DNA from: Steinernema hermaphroditum
Taxonomy: Eukaryota; Nematoda; Chromadorea; Rhabditida; Steinernematidae
Length of the DNA stretch: 64,000 nucleotides
Assembly (NCBI GenBank): GCA_030435675.1
Contig: CM059622.1
Span: forward strand, 15,438,001-15,502,000
Reading direction: 5' to 3'
The translations under genes and the position numbers were made by a program. How positions within the stretch are numbered: position 1 is the stretch's first letter; every line of letters begins with the position of its first letter. This document shows positions 11,172 through 21,372 of the stretch, in pieces. The notes below the pieces were generated by a model that worked only from the letters and a program-made list of their open reading frames with translations, was not told where the DNA came from and did not search any database.

Positions 11172-14100
11172 ATGCATTCCGAGCGGCGTGCACTCTACCA
11201 CGTGCAGGATGTTCCTTGTGGTGAGTGGTGCCCTTATATTTATACCACCGCTTTGACTTTGGGACTCCTTTAGGCAGCCACATCGAGACGGACTCGCCCA
11301 TCGAAGGCCACACTCGATTCCATTTTAGAGTTTCCGTCAGAGCGGTAAGTTTTGGTTGTTACGCGCCGATAACCATTGCAATCTTGACCTTAATTCTTCG
11401 CCGCCAATTGACCTTTGACTTGAATTGATCAGCCGAACAATGTTATGGGTCTGCAAAGTTTCGATCTGATAAATTCACAAAAGTGTATTAAAATAAGAAG
11501 TTCTGTAAAATGCGGTACAGATGTTAGGCGAGTATATACAGGGGCGACAAGTCGTATCACGTGTTGGAATAGACTTAGGTTATTTTCGTTGGGTAGAAGA
11601 ACCTCTTGGAGAGGCATCGATTTCATCTAGTGTTGACAGACGTAGTTTAATCCCCAAAGTTTGAGCCGATTGAGCTTCCGGTTCCATTTTCAAGCCCTAT
11701 GTCCTACTTCGTTACGTGAGGTAGAGCACCATGGGCCGTTAATATTTGGAGGATAAAAATAAAACACGGCATTATTCCTCCAAAAACTCAGACTCATGGT
11801 TAGTGAGGAGTACGGGCAGGGATATCTGAGTTAATAAACCTTCTTACAAGGGTGTCAAAAGATGTTTATGGTGTATTATTCCTCAAATATTAACGGCCCA
11901 TGGTGCTCTAGTCATGCTAAATAGGGGTTAGTTATTTTTTCTCACTGTTTACACATCTTTTTCCCTCTGCCATTCTCCACTGACCCAATATTTACTTGAA
12001 GAGGTCTGGAGCTGGGTGTACCAGAATATCCCAGCTTACTATGAGCCATTTTTTTAATGTGCGGTTTCGGGGAGGAGGATGACTCTTTTCATGTTTGGTC
12101 TCTTGTTTCGCAATACAGTTGCGGTATTCTAAAGTTGTAAGTGGTGTAAGTCTCTGACGCCACTGTTTAACAATTCCAAATACTAGATGACCATCAGACG
12201 CAGAGCATTATCCCTTTTTGATGGGGTTCCGACTTTGGCTCAGGTTCAGCCTTCTCTCCGGGTCCCAGCCGCTGACGCTTTCTCCGGAAGTTCACCGTTA
12301 GGACCCACTTTTCATCGCCAATCAAGAGCGATTTTCCCTGGTTACGGGACAGAAGAGATGAGGAGTATGGCCGATCGCTTATTTTTTCGTCTAGCAGGTG
12401 ACCTGTACACCTAATTTCGGCTTAAAGTCCAGTGACACCAGATGACTTGATAATGTATTCTGGCGACTGCTCTGCTATTTCACGTGCTGACTGACAGTTG
12501 TCCACTCGTATGAGATTGAACTGTGGTTCTGCTCTGCGACCTGGTTTGTCCCCATTTCAAGAGTTGAGGAACTAACGAGAACATATTCTTTTAGAAGTTG
12601 AGTCATCTCCATGAACCTGGTTGATGTCCCCACATGACAGATACTAGTACCTTTGAAATACAAAATACAAAATAACGTGCCTCAGATGTCGAGATTGGAG
12701 GCGGTCAAGACAAAATAGTTCAGCAAAAATATTAGAAACATCAGATAGAGATGACAGATAGAGACGCTCGGGTGAGGGGACGATTGACGGCCATCGATTT
12801 TGTCCCGGGACTAAACATTGCAAATTTAAAGGATGTTTTGCAATATCGACCATTTTTATGGATCGTCCCAATACTTAACCTGGTTGACCTGGTTCAGTAA
12901 ACACGTTTAAGGTCACCCAATTCCTGACGGCCTTCTCCTGCTTCACCATGCTACTCGCGTGGCTCTACTTCGTCGTCGACTCGAAGCTCCCACATTACGG
13001 TTTCGCCCGCAAGTGTACCGACGTCCCCAACAAGTTCCTGTACAAGGAAGGCCTCCCGTCGCTGCTGAAGCTCGGCCAACTCCGCGCCTTCCCCAACTAC
13101 ATGATGCGTCTCGGCATCCTCCCGACGATGCTCGTCCGCATCTTCCTCATCTTCTCAGCGCGCTGGCGGAAACACGTCACAGAGCCGGAGTCGACGTCAA
13201 AGACCGGATTTCGCAACATGCTCCACGACCTTCTTCCAGCCCTGCACGCCGTCGAGGTCTTCTCCCTCGCCATGATCCTCATTCTACACTGTAAATTCGA
13301 TCATATCGGTAGACGACGGCCTCATTTATCCCATCGAATGCGTCCAATTATAGGATTCTACTCTGTTTATGCCATGTGCTTTACCGCAAGCAGTCTCGCC
13401 GTCATGGCCGTTACCGTATACTTGAACATGATGAAACCCGGAGGACAGTTGACTGAGGTATACAGTTTTGTCCATTACGCTCTCCATCCAGCGCTGCAGA
13501 CCGTAATTTAATGATAGAAGATGTCCGCACTTTAATGTTTCTCATCCGAACTGGTTTCTGAGTCTTCTCTTCGACCGTTAAAGTTTTGCAGACCTAGGTG
13601 TAAAAACATGAATGATGGAGATGTGTGTAGGAAAAATAGAGCGGGATATTTACCTAACGCTGATTTATCTTCTAAGAAGAAGCGCTTTAGATCCTTCTAC
13701 TGAATGGGGATACGAAGGTTTCGCCCAGTGTGTGTGTTCAGCAGGGTCTGGCCCGATCTGGCCCTTTGTAATGGCGGTGATAATGACGGAAGACGTAAAT
13801 AACTGACCTTTTCATAAGCTATAACATCTTGAAGATTCCGCACGGGAACTTGTAGTTTGATATGACAAAAATCGTTGTACAAAATCAGCCATTCCGAGAT
13901 GAAGTTTTTGACCAATAGGCGGTCTCATTTCTTGTACTGGAGCATAGTCAACGCGCAGTGAACATTTAACTTTCATTCCAATTTGAGCATTTCCACCGTG
14001 ACCTTGTCTTGTTCAGGGCAGGTCTTCATCTTCTTCAGCGCTGCTCAATTTCTAAAAATCCTGGGAAGTCGCCCATCGCTTCAGTGGCTTCGTAGTAGAC

Positions 14101-15301
14101 GTTCACTACATCTGATAAGGGCTGACGTGTTATATCTTTCCCAAAATTTAAAATCCCAGATGGTTCCACAGCGAAAAACTGCGTCCTCTTCATTTCCTCC
14201 AACGGACCGGGGATTTTTGGGGAAGTTTGCATTTTCGTTTTATGTATGACCAAATTCGACACACGAAGAAATGTTCAGCAGGTTCCGGCCCGTCCAATGA
14301 GCCCTTTCAGGCTAAATCTGTTACGTCCAAACATGTCATATTTCTATGGGGTTCACCCCGCACTTTCTAGATGGTCATTAGAAGCAAGAAAAAGACAAAG
14401 TATTGCAAATGAAAGTTAATTTAAAAAGCAAGGTCCCGCCGAGATTTGAACTCGGGTCGCAGGATTCAAAGTCCTGAGTGCTAACCGCTACACCACGGGA
14501 CCGCTGCTCGTCTCTGTCGCAGAGGCACTAGAACCGCCTCTGTTGACCGAAATGCTTGTTGAAGTTTAAAACCTACATTTTGATGCTTTGTTGGCAAACC
14601 TGTTTGAAGACGGGTGATTAGGAATGCTGCTAAGTGTTAAAACCAGAGTTCGTGTAGCCAGTTTCCGGCTATAGGGTTCCGGTTCCAGCTTTTTTCACTA
14701 GATTGAACCTTAAAGCAAAAGAAACTGGCTATAGGGTTCTTGTTCTAGTGAATGAAACTTTATGGCTATAAAATATGGTTCCGGTTCCAACTTTTTCATC
14801 AATTCAATCGTATTTTCCGAAACCTCAATTTCCCGTTATCTTGTGGACTACTTCATACCAAATTCCCCCCCTTTTCAGACTGATCAAAAATCTTTAACAA
14901 TCGGACTCATCTGTCTAGTCCTCTACGGCGCCTCCGCGCCACTCGTCATGGACAATCATCTCGATTTCGCCAAATTCTTTACATGCTCCTATCTCGGTCG
15001 GTTCGGATCGCAAGACGCCCACCTAAACGGCGTCCTTTCAGTACCCTACACCTACTTTGCTCTCGAACTGATCTCCTTCGTCTCCTACGGCGCCTTCCAC
15101 TACTACCACGGCGTTATCGACATCGGCGATTTGGAAATGTGCTGCTACGCCGACGCTCAAGACCTTCCGGACGAATTTTCTGAGTTCACATCGAAAACGT
15201 CGCATTGCATGAGGTGTAGTGAGAAGGCGAATACTTCTCCGCTGAGTTGTCGAACTGTTTCTTCTATAGAGAGGAATTCGAAAGAACGAATGACGATGTA
15301 A
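11172..15301 (+). CDS. Frag1/DRAM/Sfk1 (PGAP2-like) multi-pass membrane protein
   Basis: Predicted polytopic ER/Golgi membrane protein of the family that includes PGAP2 (GPI-anchor lipid remodelling) and Sfk1/DRAM. Exons 11172-11220, 12898-13308, 13354-13457 and 14879-15301 join in phase to 328 aa. The N-terminus (LYHVQDVPC...FKVTQFLTAFSCF) runs into the first span; the loop CTDVPN...LPSLLKLGQ...PNYMMRLGI matches the family layout C-x-V-P-N-x-LPS-x-x-x-xG-x-P-x-x-Y-x-W/M-R. Further spans lie at VEVFSLAMILIL, IGFYSVYAMCF..., SLTIGLICLVLYG and VPYTYFALELISFVSYG. The 45-nt second intron restores the family-like KFDHIGFYS junction. Introns one and three are long and hold a MITE and a tRNA. AATAAA follows about 45 bases after the stop. 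Exact subfamily uncertain. Confidence 0.7.
11722..11910. mobile_element. MITE with TA target site (Tc1/mariner-like)
   Basis: A 189-bp unit in the first intron of the PGAP2-like gene. Its ends are inverted repeats of about 29 bases differing by one base: left TAGAGCACCATGGGCCGTTA, right its reverse complement ending GGTGCTCTA at 11910. The outermost TA on both sides fits the TA duplication of Tc1/mariner elements. There is no coding capacity. Confidence 0.75.
14431..14502 (-). tRNA. tRNA-Gln (anticodon TTG)
   Basis: Reads GGTCCCGTGGTGTAGCGG at the 5' end, D-arm GGTTAGCAC, anticodon arm CAGGACTTTGAATCCTG with TTG in the loop, T-arm CGAGTTCAAATCTCG and 3' acceptor CGGGACC pairing with the first seven bases. 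A- and B-box promoter motifs are intact. It sits antisense inside the third intron of the PGAP2-like gene. The last base (T, position 14431) is the discriminator. Confidence 0.95.
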
Positions 15302-15365
15302 AGATGACTTGTTGAAGAGATTCTATATTTATTAAATGTTTGTAAATAAAGAATTTATGTGCAAC

Positions 15366-15512
15366 AACCTTGATCGAATTCGAGCCTCCCCAGATCGATT
15401 TTGCTATATCCCTAGAGCTAAAAGTCCTCCCGGAAGACCAGGGCCTCCTGGTCTGCCCTCGTGTCGCATCTACAGTACCCCTATCTGCCCCGTTTGCCCC
15501 GAAGATCCGTAA
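15366..15512 (+). pseudogene. Collagen pseudogene, 5' fragment (upstream of the hAT insertion)
   Basis: Plus-strand copy of part of the collagen exon at 19770-20213. In the collagen frame it reads [20 protein letters not shown] and on to CPVCPED, then is cut at ATCCGTAA by the mobile element. The intact gene reads the same [14 protein letters not shown] sequence. No promoter, start or N-terminal exon is attached, so it is a dispersed fragment rather than a gene. Confidence 0.85.
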
Positions 15513-15971
15513 CAGGGATGTGCGTAAGTAAAATTTCGTTTTCGTAAGTCGTAAGTCGTAAGTAAAATTTTGATTTCGTAAGTCGTAAGTACCAAAAAAC
15601 CGTAAGTCGTAAGTATTCGTAAGTCGGTCGTAAGTAAGGGTCAACGTGTTTTCCGACACATCAAAAATTCCAACACATCTTCCGAAGCACCCACAAGGGA
15701 AGTGTCAAACATGGTCCCAGCCTATTTGGCTGAAATTTTGTGCACGAGTAGGTCTTGTCTTGGTTATGTTGATAATATTTTGAGATCTCACAAGGGAACC
15801 TTCCGAAGTGTCCTGCTCGGATCGAGCTGGAAATTAACACACAGATAGGCCTCCATTACTGAATGTCAATCCCAAAAGGGCACCTGCTTATACGCATACC
15901 AGGTCATGTAAACACCCTTCGCAAATTTTGGTCGAACGATTATAATCAACTTTGCCCGAAAGTGAACAAAC

Positions 15972-16050
15972 GGTATGTGTGGCTGATCTGGTAAGCAGCT
16001 TGGTTGACGTTTTTGGGATCCGGGTTCGACTCCGCTTCGGACCCACATTT
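15972..16050 (+). repeat. tRNA-like (SINE-like) unit in left foldback arm
   Basis: Has an A-box-like TGGCTGATCTGG and a perfect B box GGTTCGACTCC, ends GGACCCACA and is followed by a T run that could stop Pol III. Acceptor and T stems do not pair well, so it is tRNA-derived rather than a working tRNA. The same unit is mirrored on the minus strand at about 17308-17386. Confidence 0.6.
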
Positions 16051-16170
16051 TTTCTTTTCGCTTCTCCAACATATTTAAGCTTGATTTTTTCTTCGTGCTC
16101 AATCCTATCCAAACTTCAGTTATGAATGCTAGCAATGTTTTGCGCCTCCTTACGGGAGTACGGTCAAACG

Positions 16171-16722
16171 ATTTCACGATTTTTCACGATTCACGATTTT
16201 ACTTCATGAATCAAAGGCGTTACGCCTTGCATGACACCGATTAATAGACAACAGAGGATATCACTTGTAGACGGCTTCATTCCTGGCGCGGCGTTGACGT
16301 CGAACCGGTAGGAGACGGCGCGCTTCAGGGGGCATCTGGGAATCGGCGAAACTCCGGAAATGGCGGCCGAACTTCTTCTTCTCGGGGCGTTTGAGGAGGC
16401 TTCAGCGTCAGAGGAGGCTTCTGAGCTCGCATCTGCTACGGAGAGATGAGTCCGTGGTTCGGGGGTTGCGTCTTCCTCAGTATTGGTGTCCTCAGAGCGT
16501 CGGTGACCTTCGGGATGACATCTCACGCAGCGTCGGGCGTCGGATTTCTGGCGTCGGACATCTTGTTGTCTGCGGTGGTGGGACTACGGCTTCCGGGTGT
16601 CCCAATTCCCTCTGGAAGCCGGAACACTCACAACTGCCACAGGGTTTGCTGTCTGACCAACCCGACGCTCAGAGAGCGACCGGAGGGACCGACCGCTCGC
16701 CACCGCGACACGAGTGAGCATC
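16171..16722. mobile_element. Nested 552-bp insertion with 11-bp target duplication
   Basis: ACGGTCAAACG flanks the insert (16160-16170 and 16723-16733). The right arm of the foldback carries the uninterrupted site (complement, near 17181-17200), which proves insertion. Its 3' half (about 16560-16722) matches an interspersed repeat also found at about 28100-28385, 32280-32445 and 57440-57580. No coding capacity. Confidence 0.85.
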
Positions 16723-17307
16723 ACGGTCAAACGTGTAACGCTAAAATCGAGGCGAGACTAAGGGCAAACGGTAGGCCTAGGTGAGTGTATAAACTGTGCA
16801 AAAAATCAGCTGCCCATACGTCAAAAAAGTCCTTCAAATAAGATGCGCTATTCTTTCTCACGCACATATCATCGTTTCTCACCGGTGATTCCTAATTGAC
16901 CCAGTGTGTACTTAAGCTCGCAACTTTGTTTTGGTTGGAAAGTATTCATACATACTAACTAAAGTAACCGTCCGATAAATCACGATCCAACTATCAGACA
17001 GATCTTAAGTATATACTTTGGCGCTTGGGAATCACCAGTGAGAAACGGATATCTACTTGCTTGGAACAGATACCGCATCTTTTTGGACGGGCATAGAGCG
17101 CTTATGAACAGCTAAGTTTTTGCTCAGTTTACATACTCACCGAGGCCTACCGTTTGCCCCTAGTTTCGCCTCGATCTTAGCGTTACACGTTTGACCGTAC
17201 TCTCGTAAGGAGGCGCAAAACATTGCTAGCATTCATAACTGAAGTTTGGATAGGATTGAGCACGAAGAAAAAATCAAGCTTAAATACGTTGGAGAAGCGA
17301 AAAGAAA

Positions 17308-17386
17308 AAATGTGGGTCCGAAGCGGAGTCGAACCCGGATCCCAAATACGTCAACCAAGCTGCTTACCAGATCAGCCACACATACC
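17308..17386 (-). repeat. tRNA-like unit in right foldback arm
   Basis: Mirror copy of the unit at 15972-16050, with B box GGTTCGACTCC on the minus strand and a T run after it. A few substitutions separate it from the left copy (for example GGATTTGGG in place of GGGATCC region). Confidence 0.55.
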
Positions 17387-17570
17387 GATTGTTCACTTTT
17401 GGGCAAAGTTGATTATAATCGTTCGACCAAAATTTGCGGAAGATGTTTACATGACCTGGCATGCGTATAAGCAGGTGCCCTTTTGGGATTGACATTCAGT
17501 AATGGAGGCCTATCTGTGTGTCAATTTCCAGCTCGATCCGAGCAGGACACTTCGGAAGGTTCCCTTGTCA

Positions 17571-17757
17571 GTTGAAATACAAAGATGACAAATGGCTAAA
17601 TGGAAGTACTGAAATCTGCAGCGATGCAGCAAGCGACGAAACATCAAGGCACGCTGTATCTTGATGTTCTGGGTATCCAGATCACAGATCTGAATACCCT
17701 GTATCGCTGCAGAGTTCAGTACTTCCATTTAGCCATTTGTCATCTTTTCATTTCAAC
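17571..17757. mobile_element. Small MITE-like inverted repeat unit
   Basis: About 187 bp with long imperfect inverted ends: GTTGAAATACAAAGATGACA at the left and TGTCATCTTTTCATTTCAAC at the right, continuing through ATGGCTAAATGGAAGTACTG. It abuts the right edge of the foldback, inside the hAT element. The central part contains a second short palindrome around CAGATCACAGATCTG. Confidence 0.7.
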
Positions 17758-17837
17758 AATTACGCATTTTCGAATCGGAAGAATTGTGCAAACGTAAAAT
17801 TTACACCCAGAGAAACAAGGAAAGGAAAAATAAAAAG

Positions 17838-17925
17838 AGCTGCTTCCACTGGGATTCGAACCCGGAACCAAGATACTTTGTTCTGAACTGTTACCCCTCG
17901 ACCACCCCTACACTGCAAAGGCACC
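17838..17925 (-). repeat. tRNA-derived sequence
   Basis: On the minus strand a B box GGTTCGAATCC and an A-box-like TGGTCGAGGGG are correctly spaced, but the acceptor stem does not close and the anticodon arm is poor. Best read as a tRNA-derived repeat head rather than a functional tRNA. Confidence 0.5.
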
Positions 17926-18170
17926 TATATCGGAACTACATAACACACCCAAATGCTCATCGAAGCACTGTGCTTGGGTCCCGCAGCGATAATCTGCTGC
18001 TTCAATCGCCACTTACGATTTGCTACTTACGAATTTTTCGGACAAATTCGTAAGTCGTAAGTCGTAAGTAAAATTCTGAGTTCGTAAGTCGTAAGTCGTA
18101 ATCGTAAGTGCCCAAAAACCCCGTAAGTCGTAAGTCGTAATTACGAAATTCGTAATTACGCACATCCCTG

Positions 18171-18475
18171 ATCCGTAAGGCAGAGCCGGCTCGCCTGGAC
18201 CTCCTGGAGACAAAGGACCAGTAGGTCCCAGTGGCCTTCCAGGCATCGGCCCTGGTTTGCCTGATCCTCCGCGACCCTATGGTCCTCCAGGGCTTAATGG
18301 AACCGACGGGGCGCGAGGAGATGCTGGAGTGATTCCGGCGATTGACCCTCCTCTCCCCGGGCCTCTTGGACCTTCCGGGGTATGTACAGCACCCCTACCA
18401 AATTTGTCCTGAAGGCTCGCCTGGACCTCCTCCTGAATGTCTACCATCGATGTGACCTTCTAGGAACCATTTGAA
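18171..18475 (+). pseudogene. Collagen pseudogene, 3' fragment (downstream of the hAT insertion)
   Basis: Continuation of the fragment at 15366-15512. In the collagen frame: [20 protein letters not shown], then [20 protein letters not shown] and PPLPGPLG, matching 19810-19990 of the intact collagen. It shows G-to-other losses and indels (around [13 protein letters not shown]). 18385-18450 contains a further short, degraded repeat of the STPICPxCPEG segment. Confidence 0.85.
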
Positions 18476-18544
18476 CAGAACATAAGAGAAAAGAAAATTT
18501 ATTTCCAAATCTAATAAATCACTTATCCGCAAAAACATCAAAAC

Positions 18545-19128
18545 TCAGTCTTCCCTCGCCAACTTGTGCACATTGTATCGATCGGTCAACCTGTTCTTCC
18601 GCTTCGGAAACAGCGTTCTCGGGCGTATGGTCGCGTCGGCCTTCTTGATACGTCGCGGCGTGCCACAAGAAGAAGATGACGGCGCGCAAGAGTCTTTCGA
18701 TTTTGAAGGCGTCGACCAAGGACTCGGCGGCTTTTTCGCTCCTTTGGGCGTCTTCATCACGTCGGAGGTCCTATCGCGAATGATCTGCCGAAGCGGCTTC
18801 TGCCGCGGGAGCGAGTCTTTCCTCGCTTGGGGCATGTCCTCCGGTGCTGAATGGACACATTTTCGATGTGAAAAAAGGAACGAATCCTACCGGCATGTGG
18901 CGGAATCTTCGATGCGCGCGGCGCTTTGTTAGCACGGCGCTCCTTGTATCCATCTTTCAGTTGGAGCAAAGCGTTTTTCCGGAGGGCTCTGAAATGAACT
19001 GTGGATTACGGTAACTGACGGCGACGAACCCTGGGAAGATGCGGTCTCCTCCGGCGTCGACTCTCACATCTTGGCGTGCGTCCATTCTCTGCAGTCTCCG
19101 ACCGATCGGCGGAGCTTCGAATGAGCAA
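18545..19128 (-). CDS. Basic, Ser/Pro-rich protein of unknown function (5' end uncertain)
   Basis: Exons 19128-19016, 18988-18891 and 18846-18545 join in one frame over 170 codons. The product is strongly basic: an Arg run (RCESRRRRRPH), ERRANKAPRASK, SP/TP motifs (KTPKGAKKPPSPWSTPSKSK) and a C-terminus TPRRIKKADATIRPRTLF...RED. This looks like an intrinsically disordered nuclear/chromatin-type protein with possible CDK sites. No ATG is in frame in the first exon, which starts after a CCCATAG acceptor, so an upstream exon is missing or translation starts at the Met in exon 3. Family not recognised. The donor of the first intron (CA|GTTACC) is weak. Confidence 0.5.
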
Positions 19129-19405
19129 CTATGGGGTGAGAAGTTTAGTGGCCTTTCTGTCTGGGATGGACGGTGTCTAGACTATACGGATGTAGACAGT
19201 CGGAGTGCAGCCGACCTCTTTATTCAAAGCATCAGGTCCAGAGCGGAGATTTGAGGATTCTCTGGCGTGGTGTGCGTCTATTCTCATGTGATCTGTCCGT
19301 TTTCACTCTCTTGCAAGACCGATCCACTTATAGAATGCATTTTTATGATACTCAGAGCAAGAGTTCCAAAGGGATGAAATGTACAGTAATACTCAAGGTA
19401 TAAGA

Positions 19406-20457
19406 TCACTCTCTGAGCGGCTTCTTGATCGGACGCCTCTTCAGTTTGCCGACCTTCCTCGTGTTAGGGTCCAGATGAAACACTCCACCATCGACAGCAC
19501 AGTAGGTAGGACAAACACCAGGTTCCCCAGGACGTCCCGGTGGTCCGGGGAGACCTGGACTGCCTGCACGACCCGGGTAGCCATCTCTCCCTAAATGTGT
19601 CTTAAAAGAACGCGGAATTGTGGACAAACCCGGAGTGCCTGGACGGCCCTTTGGTCCCGGAATGAGTTCGTAGTTTAGAAGGGCGTCAATTCCAGGAAGG
19701 CCCGGAGGACCTGAGAATCCGGGAAGCTGAAATCTTATCCGTTTTGTTCGCCGGAGACACTTGTCATACCCCGGGAGGCCCCGGAGGACCGGGTAGAGGA
19801 GGGTCCATCGCCGGAGTCACTCCAGCATCTCCTCGCGCCCCGTCGGTTCCATTAAGCCCTGGAGGACCATAGGGTCCCGGAGGACCGGGCAAGCCAGGGA
19901 GGCCGTCGATGCCTGGGAGGCCATTGGGGCCCACTGGTCCTCTATCTCCAGGAGGTCCAGGCGAGCCTGCTCTGCCTTGCAGGCCTTCAGGGCAAACCGG
20001 ACAGATCGGGGTACTGTAGATGCGACACGAAGGCGGACCAGGAGGCCCTGGTCTTCCGGGATATCCGTTTCTTCCGGGAGGACCTTTGGCGCCAGGAATG
20101 CAGCAGGCACAGTCTGTCGCCCCTCGAGTCGATCTTGGGAAGCTCGAGTTGGAAGGGTCCATGGTGACGAGGAGAATGTTGAGAATCTCGTTTTGGATAT
20201 CGGCTACCGTATCCTAAAGATTCGAACAAATTGGTCCTATGGAGACCCTTTCCGCTGAGGTAACACAGGCTACTCCCCTCTTAAACCTACAGATACGAAC
20301 TCACATTGCATCTTAACGACTCAGAACTGGAAATAACCTTCAAATGACCGATTTCGACAAAAGCCAGAGGGAGCGAAACGAAAAGAAGCACCGTGGCGAT
20401 TACGGTAAACGTCGTGGCGATGACAATGACGACGAAGTAGGCGCTCTCACCTCTCAT
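19406..20457 (-). CDS. Cuticle collagen
   Basis: Extracellular structural protein of the nematode cuticle. Exons 20457-20305, 20213-19770, 19726-19630 and 19590-19406 give 292 aa. The N-terminus carries the nematode cuticle collagen domain with a membrane/signal segment ([20 protein letters not shown]). Triplet repeats begin after CACCIPGAK and are broken by a Cys-rich link ([16 protein letters not shown]). Splicing out the 39-nt intron 19629-19591 restores perfect Gly-X-Y register (RPGTPG joined to RDGYPG). The C-terminus has CPTYC and a basic tail [16 protein letters not shown]. This gene is the source, or a sister, of the collagen fragments at 15.4 and 18.2 kb. An in-frame ATG upstream (20538) is possible but the N-terminal domain starts best at 20457. 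Confidence 0.88.
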
Positions 20458-21372
20458 CGCCGCTCGAATGACATTTGAGGTGTTTTGTGCGGCGCCAAAT
20501 TGAGGCGAATAAAACGATTCGAACGCGCGTAACCTCAATAAGGAAACCGATTTGGAGTGTTAGGCGTGTGCACGGCGTTGATAAGCGTGGGAATAGCCGA
20601 GTTCTGGAGTTCTTCGGAGAGGTGATCCGACTCAAATCTGGCATTCTAACCATGAGGGAGAAGCAGCTTTGAAAGATACTAGCTTCGTAACGGATATGTT
20701 CATTTTATGTGGTGGAGCATAAACCGGTTCTGGGGTCGCTGCCTCGAGTGTCTGCCACCGAAATTGAGTGTGAATTGACCGGCAATATCGGAAGGAGGAA
20801 GGAAAACAACGAAAACAAAAGGCTACTTTGTCAAACATGCTATGTTTAAGGCCGGTCTGCTCGCGACTTTTTCTTGAGCAATCTACTGCTACAAATGTAA
20901 TTCATTTCTGCTGAACACAAAGTGAGGAAAAAGCGGAGATTAAAAAACCAGAAGACCAAAAAGACCGATCTGGACACCATACGAGTCCCTTGACGATTTA
21001 GCGTCTCACAGACCCCAAAAGCTTGCGTCGATTAGACTATGAGAGCAGAAAGCTCGGCTCAAGGGGAAAGCAAACTCTCATGAGCGAATAACCACTTGAA
21101 CTACCGTAATCTCCTTCCCTTTCTTTGAATTTTCTATCATGAGTGCAGTAGCTCTGTGTATATGGTCCCACCACGATTTGTTTGTTTTCTGATGGTACTT
21201 CTGTATTTTCAAATATTAGCGCTTTTCTCAAAAATCCATCCTGCTGTGGCTTCTTCTCGATTCCGACTGACCTTACCTCGTTGCTGCTCTTCGTCTGTCG
21301 TTGGACAGCGATGCATCCCGCCAGTTCCTGAGCATTTGACCATTTTGTTTCGTTTCAGATTGACCAAATCCG
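20458..21372. other. Intergenic, no supported gene
   Basis: Separates the divergently transcribed collagen and smu-1. Nothing coding is supported. A TTTCGTTTCAG acceptor at 21349-21359 lies 13 bases before the smu-1 ATG and is a candidate spliced-leader site. Confidence 0.5.

Larger units (their letters stand above)
15790..17568. repeat. Giant foldback (long inverted repeat) inside the hAT element
   Basis: 15790-16921 and 17003-17568 are inverted copies of each other around a loop of about 80 bases, once the 552-bp insertion at 16171-16722 is subtracted from the left arm. Outer arms are nearly identical (for example TTCGGAAGGTTCCCTTGT versus its complement); the inner part (TTTCTCACCGGTGATTCC versus GGAATCACCAGTGAGAAA) is more diverged. 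Transcripts would fold into a long double-stranded RNA. Confidence 0.85.
15513..18170. mobile_element. hAT-type non-autonomous element, 2658 bp, with 8-bp target duplication
   Basis: Ends are CAGGGATGTGCGTAA at 15513 and its reverse complement at 18170. ATCCGTAA is present on both flanks (15505-15512 and 18171-18178): an exact 8-bp target duplication, the hallmark of hAT elements, as is the CAGGG terminus. Subterminal regions on both sides are packed with CGTAAGT-type short repeats (15528-15640 and 18040-18150), the usual transposase-binding layout. There is no transposase ORF. Inside are a foldback (15790-17568), a second insertion (16171-16722), a small MITE (17571-17757) and tRNA-like sequences. 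It interrupts a collagen-derived pseudogene. Confidence 0.9.

Noticed and set aside
13258..13511. Reading straight through 13308-13354 in the PGAP2-like gene
   Set aside because: The open frame continues, but a GTAGAC...TTATAG intron restores the family-like HIGFYS junction and removes an Arg-rich insert.
15972..17386. Functional tRNAs in the foldback arms
   Set aside because: B boxes are perfect but acceptor and T stems do not pair; better explained as tRNA-derived repeats.
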